Shown here: positions 7,497 to 13,600 of the stretch, in pieces
Layout: every line of letters starts with the position of its first letter
How positions within the stretch are numbered: the first letter of the stretch is position 1
Assembly (NCBI GenBank): GCA_050255815.1
Contig: JBLMVJ010000003.1
Span: forward strand, 1 to 19,916
DNA length: 19,916 nucleotides
Source: JAGORM01 sp050255815
Lineage (GTDB): Bacteria; Patescibacteriota; Microgenomatia; Levybacterales; GWA1-39-11
Direction: 5' to 3'
Notes under the pieces: model-generated
What the model was told of the DNA's origin: nothing
What the model saw: the letters and a program-made list of their open reading frames with translations, nothing else
The model's database searches: none
Translations under genes and position numbers: made by a program

Positions 7497-8645
7497 ATGA
7501 AAATTGCAATTGTAACATCAAATAATATCCGCATAGGAAAAGATACAAAAAAGGGGACTGAAATTGTATTTAAGATGCTGGTTGAACACCTTGCACAGCG
7601 GCAAGAAAATTCACTTTCCATAACGGCTTTCTGCTCAGGGGATTCAGACCTGCCTGTCCCTATTGAAAGCGTAGAGCCTTTCCATACATCAAACGACCCT
7701 ACTACCCCACTTGAAAAAAATATAATTTTTGAACTTGCACTTCTGTCAAAGGCATTTTCCCGGGAAAAAGATTTTGACCTCTATAATATACACATAGGGG
7801 ACGGGGATATTGCCCTTCCCTTTGCTCGGTTTATTACAACCCCGGTCCTCATAACCATACACCATGTTTTTGATAAACCGTATGCAAAACGGTATTTTGC
7901 TCTTTTTAAAGATTTACCCCATGTGGGCTTTATTTCTTTAAGCCATTATCAAAGGACGTTGTTGCCGGACTTGAATTATGTGGGAACTATCTATAACGGT
8001 ATTGAGGTAAATACTTTTTCTTTTGACCCTACAGGTGGGAAGGACATGATGTGGAGTGCAAGAGGCGTTCCGGAAAAAGGCCTGGATACAGCTTTTAATG
8101 TGGTCAGGAAAACCGGAAGGAATACTAATTTTTTTATTATTAAAAAGCCAGGTTATGAGAATTGGCTCACCCAGACGCTGGAGATGATACCCAACCTTGG
8201 CATCCAGGATAAAACGGATATTGTCTTTGACCAGATACGTGAAGAGCTGGTAGCAACATACCAGAAAAGCAAATTATTCCTTTTTCCTACTTTATTAGAG
8301 GAAGTGTGTCCTTTATCTGCATTAGAGGCTATGGCATGCGGTACGCCGGTAGTTGCATTTGCAAAAGGGTCTGTACCTGAGCTGGTTGCAGACGGAGTAA
8401 CCGGTTTTATAGTAAACTCCTCCCCTGATGATATCAGAGGAGACTGGGTAATTAAAAAAACCGGCATAGAAGGATTGGTGGAAGCCGTAAACAAAATATA
8501 TACTATGCCTGAAGATGAATACCGCATAATGCGCAGAGCCTGCAGAGACCGGATAGAAAAAAACTTCACATCAGAGAAGATGGCAGAACATTACCTGCAA
8601 ATTTATCAACAAGCAGCAGAAAACCAGGGCGCCAACCGTAAGTAA
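7497..8645 (+). CDS. Glycosyltransferase family 4 protein
   Basis: A 382-residue GT-B enzyme. The N-terminal domain is an acceptor-binding Rossmann half (MKIAIVTSNN, then KKGTEIVFKMLVEHLA). The C-terminal half contains EEVCPLSALEAMACGTPVVA (about 267-287), the GT4 E-x7-E nucleotide-sugar site, followed by GSVPELVADGVTGFIV. The nucleotide sugar donor and acceptor cannot be read from the sequence. The ATG follows the previous stop directly (TAAATG), so it is translated together with the trehalose-6-phosphate synthase and is likely to act in the same pathway, perhaps in a glycolipid or compatible-solute product. No membrane segment is visible. Confidence 0.9.
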   Translation: MKIAIVTSNNIRIGKDTKKGTEIVFKMLVEHLAQRQENSLSITAFCSGDSDLPVPIESVEPFHTSNDPTTPLEKNIIFELALLSKAFSREKDFDLYNIHIGDGDIALPFARFITTPVLITIHHVFDKPYAKRYFALFKDLPHVGFISLSHYQRTLLPDLNYVGTIYNGIEVNTFSFDPTGGKDMMWSARGVPEKGLDTAFNVVRKTGRNTNFFIIKKPGYENWLTQTLEMIPNLGIQDKTDIVFDQIREELVATYQKSKLFLFPTLLEEVCPLSALEAMACGTPVVAFAKGSVPELVADGVTGFIVNSSPDDIRGDWVIKKTGIEGLVEAVNKIYTMPEDEYRIMRRACRDRIEKNFTSEKMAEHYLQIYQQAAENQGANRK

Positions 8646-8690
8646 ATACGCCTCACTCTTCAACTATTTCCCACGATTTTCCCCATTTCA

Positions 8691-8719
8691 TTGACTTTTT
8701 GAATACCCGGAACTATACT
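8691..8719 (+). promoter_or_regulatory. Sigma70-type promoter before the small membrane protein
   Basis: TTGACT, an exact 17-nt spacer and TATACT. With normal spacing +1 falls at 8726, which is the first base of an in-frame GTG. The upstream TTG at 8699 lies inside the promoter and so cannot be the start. Confidence 0.7.
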
Positions 8720-8725
8720 GCGGGA

Positions 8726-9022
8726 GTGGTAGAAAGAAGTGTGCCAAAACCAAAAGAGCTGGCACAGAAACTTAAAGAGGCACCGCGGAAAGATAAGGCT
8801 TTTATGGTTGCAGAAACAATAGCCGGCAGCCTGCTACTCCTCTACGCCTTATCTACCGTAGACCTTTTACGTATGCAGCAGTTTGATGAAGCAGGCGCCT
8901 CAGCGCTGGACACTCTCAGGATGGGAGCAGTCACCAGCCTGGTAGTAGCATCACATAAACTTTCTAATACCCCCAGGTTCATGGACTGGTTTACCGGCAA
9001 AAACACCCGCCAGAACAGCTAA
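8726..9022 (+). CDS. Small membrane protein of unknown function
   Basis: A protein of 98 residues from GTG 8726, or 93 from GTG 8741. The promoter places transcription start at about 8726, so GTG 8726 would be leaderless. GTG 8741 has only a weak AGAAAG site. The N-terminus is basic (PKPKELAQKLKEAPRKDK). The middle has a hydrophobic stretch AGSLLLLYALSTVDLL, then a short segment and a second weaker one (GAVTSLVVASHKL). The likely topology is one or two membrane passes. It has no recognised family. It follows the GT4 gene by 80 nt but has its own promoter, so a link to that pathway is only positional. Confidence 0.6.
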   Translation: MVERSVPKPKELAQKLKEAPRKDKAFMVAETIAGSLLLLYALSTVDLLRMQQFDEAGASALDTLRMGAVTSLVVASHKLSNTPRFMDWFTGKNTRQNS

Positions 9023-9050
9023 ACCACTTTATCTTTTTTATAAAACGGTT
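9022..9050. terminator. Possible bidirectional terminator between convergent genes
   Basis: Imperfect inverted repeat: AACC..TTTAT and ATAAA..GGTT arms (with a 2x2 internal mismatch) around a CTTTTTT loop, in the 38-nt gap between the convergent small membrane gene and the cupin gene. The position is right for a shared terminator, but the stem is weak. Confidence 0.3.
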
Positions 9051-9060
9051 CTTCTACTCT

Positions 9061-9429
9061 CTAGTACTTTTCCTCTTTCTCTGCTTCTTCTTTTGTTTTG
9101 TGCACGGTTTCCGGCTTATGTGCAGGGGGCGCATACACGGTAAACAGCTTCAGGTCTTCTTCCCCGGTATTTGTAAAATTATGAAGGGTCCCGGCAGGGA
9201 CAAAAACAACATCATGCTCTTCTACTTCTTCTGTTTCACCGTTTAGCTTAGCCTCACCATGGCCTTCAACAAAGAAAAGGATCTGGTCAGTAGTGGGATG
9301 GGTCTCCTCCCCTATATCCCCGCCAACAGGAATACTCATGGCAACTACCTGGCAGTGCTCCCCGGTATATAAAACCGTGCGGAAATTTGTGTTTTGCTGG
9401 GTAAGTTTTTTAATATTCTGCTCATACAT
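9061..9429 (-). CDS. Single-domain cupin protein
   Basis: A 122-residue protein with one cupin barrel. Motif 1 reads GEETHPTTDQILFFVEGHG, with His44, Gln49 and Glu55 as metal-ligand candidates; it keeps only one of the two usual HxH histidines. Motif 2 is HDVVFVPAGTLHNFTN, with His83. The C-terminal tail is Lys/Glu-rich (KTKEEAEKEEKY). Similar small cupins are often annotated as mannose-6-phosphate isomerase-like or as quercetin dioxygenase-like. The substrate is not predictable here. A strong GGGGAGGTGA ribosome site precedes the ATG, unlike the leaderless neighbours. It diverges from the next gene across a spacer containing a GTGAC-4 nt-GTCAC inverted repeat at 9486-9499. Confidence 0.85.
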   Translation of the reverse strand: MYEQNIKKLTQQNTNFRTVLYTGEHCQVVAMSIPVGGDIGEETHPTTDQILFFVEGHGEAKLNGETEEVEEHDVVFVPAGTLHNFTNTGEEDLKLFTVYAPPAHKPETVHKTKEEAEKEEKY

Positions 9430-9532
9430 AGTGTTTCACCTCCCCTCTTGTTTACCCAGAATACCTGAACCGCCTAAAAAAATCCGTGACTATTGTCACC
9501 GGGTTGTTCCAAGGTGCTATCAGCTACTTCTT

Positions 9533-9541
9533 TGGTATAAT
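9533..9541 (+). promoter_or_regulatory. Extended -10 promoter (leaderless layout)
   Basis: TGGTATAAT is followed by 7 nt (AGCGCTC) and the ATG at 9549. This has the same geometry as the promoters of ychF and of the gene at 10973. It also shows that a GTG at 9486, which lies upstream of this -10 box, is not the start. Confidence 0.65.
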
Positions 9542-9548
9542 AGCGCTC

Positions 9549-10253
9549 ATGACAAACGAAAAAGACAGGAGGAGTATAGAAAAGGCCATGGCGGACCAGA
9601 TGATGGACCCAACGTACCGGCTGAGACGGGTTTCTCCTGATGGAACCGTACTGGCACGGAAATTAACTGAACGGCAGGAGGGAAGAATGGCTTTTATTTT
9701 AAGTGAAATGCCTGAGTTGTTTGATCCGGAGAGACTGGAGCCTCTCTACCGGCAAAGCATGGCAAAACCTCTGACCGCCAGCCCTTATGACTTTTGTCAG
9801 CTGGAACGCGCGGTAGCCTGGGACCAAACCGCTATGAATCTTTTCCGCCCTTTTTTTGCAGGAAAAAATCTGCTGGAGCGGGAGACTGACCCAGTCTGGC
9901 GGTTAATGAGGCAAGGATTTTCTACCACCCGCCACTTTCTCATAACTGCAGATTTTGATAAACCCTATGAGCCGTTAGATCAGCGCTATTTTGAAGAACA
10001 CTCTACTCTGTATCTCAGGACTCGCCCTGAAGAGTACAAGGAAATACCCCAGGTTGTTTCCTGTCCCGTACCTGACCATGCGCAAACCATGTATAGAACT
10101 GCTTTTACTGCTATCCGGAACGTAAGACAAGAAGAAATACAGGAACAAGGCGGAAAAAAGAAGTATGACTGCAAACACCAGGTACCTAATGCAGCGCGCC
10201 GGTTAGAACTTTTAGTTGACCCGTCCGGAGACCTCCTCAGCTCCCCGCTTTAG
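9549..10253 (+). CDS. Uncharacterised soluble protein
   Basis: A 234-residue protein starting MTNEKDRRSIEKAM. It is mostly charged, without signal peptide or membrane segments and with no family that could be recognised. Aromatic and Pro-rich segments such as LFRPFFAGKN and KPYEPLDQRYFEEH suggest a folded enzyme or binding domain. The C-terminal part ends CKHQVPNAARRLELLVDPSG. The ATG at 9549 is chosen because an extended -10 box sits 7 nt before it. The 3' end overlaps by 17 bp the 3' end of the convergent gene at 10237-10770. Confidence 0.7.
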   Translation: MTNEKDRRSIEKAMADQMMDPTYRLRRVSPDGTVLARKLTERQEGRMAFILSEMPELFDPERLEPLYRQSMAKPLTASPYDFCQLERAVAWDQTAMNLFRPFFAGKNLLERETDPVWRLMRQGFSTTRHFLITADFDKPYEPLDQRYFEEHSTLYLRTRPEEYKEIPQVVSCPVPDHAQTMYRTAFTAIRNVRQEEIQEQGGKKKYDCKHQVPNAARRLELLVDPSGDLLSSPL

Positions 10254-10770
10254 GTTTTCTTGCGAACTGTTTTTTTACCCGGGTTATCATTTCCTGAAGC
10301 CTATGACGTTCCGGCTGAGGGGGTAAGGAGTCTGGGTAATTTTCAGCAAGGGTATAAAGCGCATGAAGAGATCTTGAATACAAAGGGCTCTGTTCTTCCC
10401 TGCTCATATTTATATGTGAAGGGGAAACATGTTTGAGGACAAAGTCATATCCGGCCGCTATCTGCTTTCCTGACAGCACTACCGTTGCATACTCCGGAGA
10501 ATCCTTTATTCCCTTCCGTGCCAATAACGACTGGGCAAGCTGTGCCCTCATCATTTCTTCCTTAAGATGAGCTTCAATCTGTGCCGCATCAGACAAATCA
10601 ATCATGGGCTGTTTATATTTTAGAAGGGCGTTATAAAAAATATTAGCATCCATCTTGCGCACCTTCACAACTTTTAAAGCCTCCTGGTCCTGGATTTTTT
10701 CTATTGAATCACTACGCCGTGCTGACTCCCTCATGGCATGTTCAATTTCAGGACTTAATTCTGCACCCAT
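10237..10770 (-). CDS. Uncharacterised helical protein
   Basis: A 177-residue, charged, predicted mostly helical cytoplasmic protein starting MGAELSPEIEHAMRESARRSD and ending KKQFARKPKAGS, with a basic C-terminus. No known domain was recognised. The ATG at 10770 is preceded by an AGAGAGA-type ribosome site. A TGGTAGAAT element, possibly an extended -10, lies about 16 nt further upstream. It diverges from the gene at 10973 across a 202-bp region that contains a perfect 22-bp palindrome. Its 3' end overlaps the convergent gene at 9549-10253 by 17 bp. Confidence 0.7.
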   Translation of the reverse strand: MGAELSPEIEHAMRESARRSDSIEKIQDQEALKVVKVRKMDANIFYNALLKYKQPMIDLSDAAQIEAHLKEEMMRAQLAQSLLARKGIKDSPEYATVVLSGKQIAAGYDFVLKHVSPSHINMSREEQSPLYSRSLHALYTLAENYPDSLPPQPERHRLQEMITRVKKQFARKPKAGS

Positions 10771-10804
10771 ATTTTCTCTCTAACAAATTCTACCACAGTG
10801 ACAA

Positions 10805-10825
10805 AGTATTCAGTATTGAGTATTG
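10805..10825. repeat. Three tandem heptamers
   Basis: AGTATTC, AGTATTG and AGTATTG occur back to back in the spacer between two divergent genes. They may be a protein-binding array or simple slippage. Confidence 0.6.
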
Positions 10826-10867
10826 ACTCTTACCAGTACTCCTTAGAAATTTCACTATTTTATTCTC

Positions 10868-10889
10868 GTCGTCTAGTCGACTAGACGAC
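10868..10889. promoter_or_regulatory. Perfect 22-bp palindrome between divergent genes
   Basis: The half-site GTCGTCTAGTC is followed directly by its exact reverse complement, with no spacer. It lies between the start of the gene at 10770 (minus) and that at 10973 (plus). A shorter inverted pair (ACCACAGT at 10792-10799 and ACTGTGGT at 10896-10903) flanks it. Position and symmetry suit the operator of a dimeric regulator, or a site for a recombinase. No T-tract supports a terminator. Confidence 0.55.
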
Positions 10890-10936
10890 TGTACTACTGT
10901 GGTGATGTATCTACACGCGGAAACACTAGAACGGCT

Positions 10937-10965
10937 TTTACTATAAGTCAATTCTCTGCTATAAT
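10937..10965 (+). promoter_or_regulatory. Promoter of the gene at 10973 (leaderless layout)
   Basis: TTTACT, a 17-nt spacer and TATAAT, with TGC just before the -10 to make it extended. Seven nt (ACCCTTC) separate TATAAT from the ATG. The TGCTATAAT-N7-ATG layout and the trailing CTTCATG are shared with ychF. Confidence 0.7.
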
Positions 10966-10972
10966 ACCCTTC

Positions 10973-11971
10973 ATGCCAAAAGATGAGAGGCGTCCTATTA
11001 ACACATATTCCCATGACCGTTACTGGACAGATAACCCTGTCTATAACGGTTTTGCCCGTCAGGAAGTCTTTGACAAAACAAAGAAAGTCCTGCAGTCAGG
11101 TATTTTACAGACTACTCTGGACCAGGCAGTCCCGGGAAAAAGACTACCTCAAAAACCATTCCGCCTCTCACATATCCAGGCAGGCCTGGACTATGCTATT
11201 CTTCTGGCTGAGACACCGGACAGAAGCAACAGGTTTATTGCAGTTGCACCCAGAAGTAAAGACCTATCTCCCAGACTGGAACAGGAGTTTGAAGACCTTT
11301 CTACAGCCAGGGCAAAACTGGAAGAGGCAGGTGTAGAACCTTTTATCCCAAAAGTGTATTCCCTAGGTGCCGTAGAGCCGGGGTTTTCAGCTTTTACCAT
11401 GGAATATCTCCCAAACCATCTGGAGTTAGTGAGCGGCGTAGAACGCTCTCTGTTTCATGCAAAAGGATATGCAATCCCGGAATTTGCAACTAATACACCG
11501 GGTACTAAATCGGACGCTTTTACAAAAATCCAGGAAATGCGGATAAAAAACTTTCTGGTAGGCCTGGGCTTAAAATATCCTGACGCTCATGCTTTTGAGC
11601 TGGGAAAACTAGTTGAATGGGAACTTCCAAATTCTGATTATTTTAAAGGCACACTGGATATATCTGCTGAAATAATTGCCAGGCTTTATGTGTTTAATGC
11701 GGTCACCGGATGTGTCCCCAGAGAATTTTCTTTGGCGGCAGGAGATTTTATGATAGACCCTGACCAGGAAGATTTTGACCCACGGCTTATCACCATAAGC
11801 GGAGGGTTAAAGGGAATGGAAAAAGGACTCTTTCCTATGTGGCTCATGGCACATGAGGAACAATTTGCTATAGATGATGGATCCGGGAAAAAGGAATACA
11901 GTTTCCACCCTTTCTTAGGTCCCTTCATAAAAGAAGGCCTCCTCCGCGGAAAAAGGCTTTTGGGAAAATAA
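10973..11971 (+). CDS. Uncharacterised protein, possibly degenerate kinase-like fold
   Basis: A 332-residue soluble protein starting MPKDERRPINTYSHDRYW. It has no signal peptide or membrane helix. The middle, FIPKVYSLGAVEPGFSAFTMEYLPN, resembles the strand-hinge region of aminoglycoside phosphotransferase/protein-kinase-like folds. Further on, AAGDFMIDPDQ and LITISGG sit where such proteins carry the catalytic loop and metal site. The usual HGD motif reads AGD, so if it is kinase-like it may be inactive. This is a weak resemblance only. The start is set by the promoter immediately upstream. It converges on the TIR-like operon with a 17-nt gap. Confidence 0.65.
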   Translation: MPKDERRPINTYSHDRYWTDNPVYNGFARQEVFDKTKKVLQSGILQTTLDQAVPGKRLPQKPFRLSHIQAGLDYAILLAETPDRSNRFIAVAPRSKDLSPRLEQEFEDLSTARAKLEEAGVEPFIPKVYSLGAVEPGFSAFTMEYLPNHLELVSGVERSLFHAKGYAIPEFATNTPGTKSDAFTKIQEMRIKNFLVGLGLKYPDAHAFELGKLVEWELPNSDYFKGTLDISAEIIARLYVFNAVTGCVPREFSLAAGDFMIDPDQEDFDPRLITISGGLKGMEKGLFPMWLMAHEEQFAIDDGSGKKEYSFHPFLGPFIKEGLLRGKRLLGK

Positions 11972-11988
11972 TCTCTGAAGAACTTTAA

Positions 11989-12345
11989 TCAAAATTTATC
12001 TCCAACTTTTTCCTTTACTTCAATTTCTTTTGTGGAAATTTTGTCATAGACAGAGAAGAACAAAAGCAAAACTCCGCTTATTATCCCTATAACTGCAGCC
12101 CAAGCAAACTGGTTATTTTGCAAGTTTCCTATTGCAGCACCTAATCCTAATGAGCCCAATGTCTTAAAAAAATCTCTTATACCAAAATTGGAAAGTCTTT
12201 CATTTAAGATAGCGTTTTTTTTATCTAAATCATGATTATTAGCAGTAAGATTACCATTCTCCTCTTGAAGTCCTTTTATCGTCTCCCTCAGTACACTATT
12301 TTCTTGAATTAATGAATCCCTTTTCTCTTTATTATGCTTTATCAT
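11989..12345 (-). CDS. Small coiled-coil membrane protein of the TIR-like operon
   Basis: A 118-residue protein. Residues about 8-54 form a likely coiled coil (QENSVLRETIKGLQEENG and following heptads). One or two hydrophobic helices follow: a weaker Gly-rich one at about 62-77 and a strong one at about 80-100 (WAAVIGIISGVLLLFFSVY). The C-terminus is charged (STKEIEVKEKVGDKF). It is the third gene of a three-gene operon, 2 nt after the stop of the second. A membrane partner or effector in a defence system is an inference from operon context. No family was recognised. Confidence 0.75.
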   Translation of the reverse strand: MIKHNKEKRDSLIQENSVLRETIKGLQEENGNLTANNHDLDKKNAILNERLSNFGIRDFFKTLGSLGLGAAIGNLQNNQFAWAAVIGIISGVLLLFFSVYDKISTKEIEVKEKVGDKF

Positions 12346-12347
12346 AT

Positions 12348-12716
12348 TTATTTAAATAAACTCTCCAACTCAATATCAGACCAATAAAATGACTTAAAAG
12401 GTCGAAAAGGCTCAAACTCTGTAAAAGGTCGAAAAGGCTCAAACTCTAGTGGAGAAGGAAATGGTTTAAACTGTTTAAATGGAAGAAAGGGCTTAATCCC
12501 GTCTGTCACTCGCTGGCCAAATCCAACTACCAAGCCTTGATGATCCCTAATTAATCCATCTGAATACCAACCCACGTGTTTTCCTTCGTAGTTGTAAAGA
12601 CTATCACCTTTAATAAATCCAGCACTTTTTCCCTGAAAAGTTACAATCCTACCATTCCCAAACAGTCTAAACATAGGATGTCCGTAACGGTTATAAATAA
12701 CATCAATTTCTCTCAT
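12348..12716 (-). CDS. 4-fold beta flower-type protein
   Basis: A 122-residue protein. The first about 75 residues consist of short repeated strand-turn units with G-x-x-(V/A)-G-(W/F) rhythm: GRIVTFQGKSAGFIKGDSLY, YEGKHVGWYSDGLIRDHQG, VVGFGQ. This matches the bacterial 4-fold beta flower family, which has this N-terminal module and a C-terminal tail rich in repeated K/E-P-hydrophobic units. Here the tail is Phe-Pro-rich (FKPFPSPLEFEPFRPF, then TEFEPFRPFKSF) and includes a near-exact 9-residue duplication. The family's function is unknown as far as I know. It starts 1 nt after the TIR-like gene's stop, so it is tightly coupled to it. Confidence 0.75.
   Translation of the reverse strand: MREIDVIYNRYGHPMFRLFGNGRIVTFQGKSAGFIKGDSLYNYEGKHVGWYSDGLIRDHQGLVVGFGQRVTDGIKPFLPFKQFKPFPSPLEFEPFRPFTEFEPFRPFKSFYWSDIELESLFK
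12395..12447. repeat. 27-bp tandem direct repeat inside the beta-flower gene
   Basis: Two identical 26-nt segments (12395-12420 and 12422-12447) lie at a period of 27 nt, encoding two copies of a FEPFRPF-containing nonapeptide. Identity at the nucleotide level points to recent duplication or slippage. Confidence 0.85.
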
Positions 12717-12717
12717 T

Positions 12718-13470
12718 TTAAAAATATCCGAAACCTCTCAACTCCCTAACAAGAGATGGAAAGACATCATCTCCAAAGGTAGCCCTATTAAAACTTATAT
12801 GTACCTTCTCCTGATAATTAGTAGCTTTTTCAACATTACTTTCTCTTAGAATTATTATTCTGTTGTTAATGTTTGAGCTTTTCGTTAACAACCCAATCTC
12901 ATGGTCGATATTTCTTTTATTGACCGGTTTTCCGTCAAATAATTTTTCATCACCCGTTAAAACAGCAATTCCACAGTCACATTGTGCCATATAATATGTG
13001 ACCTTATCCTCTATTGACAGATTTAGATTTGGTTCATCAACTACATAAACAACTCTTGCCCCAAGGTTAATTAAAAAGGTTTTAATCTTTCCCGCTATCT
13101 TTTCCGATTTATCACTGCAGGATAAAAAGATAATTGGGTAAGTATTCGTCTTAACATTTTCCAACCAGTAGCTTTTAACGCTAATCATTGACGCTAAGAG
13201 TCTCTCTTTCGCTGATATTATTCCAACAATGAATGTCACGTTTTGTGAATTTGTGTCACCTGATGGATTAGCAAACCGAATTTGAGAAAATTCAATTACG
13301 TTCCTATGATTCGGACCATAGATCTGTTCAAGACAGTCTAAGGAAGTCTGTCTCCATAGATTAAAATTCTCCCAGTAAGGGGTTCTATTGGCAAGTGTAT
13401 TTTTTATTCGCTTAATAGAGTCTTTAATTAAAGCATCTAGAATTTCTTCAGCCTTATTTCTTGTAATCAT
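12718..13470 (-). CDS. TIR-like domain protein, probable NAD-consuming defence effector
   Basis: A 250-residue protein. The N-terminal part (1-110) is helical and contains YWENFNLWRQTSLDCLEQIYG (32-52), a pattern seen before TIR-like domains in other predicted nucleotide-binding proteins. Residues about 112-250 match the TIR-like fold (PF10137 type). They include the strand IIFLSCSD (113-120), LGARVVYVVDEPN (136-148), CDCGIAVLTGDE (164-175) and the signature NIDHEIGLL (187-195), in which Glu191 fits the catalytic glutamate. Relatives degrade NAD+ or bind cyclic nucleotides in anti-phage systems, and activity here is inferred. A TTG at 13578 is rejected as start because it is the -35 box. The ATG at 13470 lacks a clear ribosome site and has a leader of about 72 nt. 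It is first in a three-gene operon, AT-richer than its neighbours. Confidence 0.8.
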   Translation of the reverse strand: MITRNKAEEILDALIKDSIKRIKNTLANRTPYWENFNLWRQTSLDCLEQIYGPNHRNVIEFSQIRFANPSGDTNSQNVTFIVGIISAKERLLASMISVKSYWLENVKTNTYPIIFLSCSDKSEKIAGKIKTFLINLGARVVYVVDEPNLNLSIEDKVTYYMAQCDCGIAVLTGDEKLFDGKPVNKRNIDHEIGLLTKSSNINNRIIILRESNVEKATNYQEKVHISFNRATFGDDVFPSLVRELRGFGYF

Positions 13471-13549
13471 AATGTAGGGAGCTAAGTCGGGGCGTGGCTT
13501 TTTTGGGGTCGCGTCTGGCTGAAAACTCTCTAAAAATAATATGAGAAAT

Positions 13550-13597
13550 AATATACTCTTATGCTTATCTCTTGTCAATAGATTCTTTCGAGTGCTA
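13550..13597 (-). promoter_or_regulatory. Promoter of the TIR-like operon with a CIRCE-like half-site
   Basis: On the minus strand, TTGACA (13573-13578), a 17-nt spacer and TATATT (13550-13555) form a near-consensus promoter. Just upstream is TTAGCACTC (13589-13597), identical to the left half of the HrcA operator CIRCE. After the usual 9-nt spacer comes TATTGACAA, which agrees with the right half GAGTGCTAA at five of nine positions and overlaps the -35 box. HrcA control is a hypothesis. Confidence 0.6.
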
Positions 13598-13600
13598 ATT

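Noticed and set aside
9486..9548. Start of the 9549 gene at GTG 9486, with a hydrophobic N-terminus
   Set aside because: The extended -10 box TGGTATAAT lies at 9533-9541, downstream of that GTG.
13471..13578. Extended start of the TIR-like gene at a TTG codon (13578), which would add a hydrophobic N-terminus
   Set aside because: The TTG lies in a TTGACA -35 box with a TATATT -10 box 17 nt on, so this stretch is promoter and leader; the hydrophobic peptide is a by-product of the AT-rich sequence.
13572..13597. Complete CIRCE element
   Set aside because: Only one half is perfect; the other half matches at five of nine positions, so it is reported only as a half-site.
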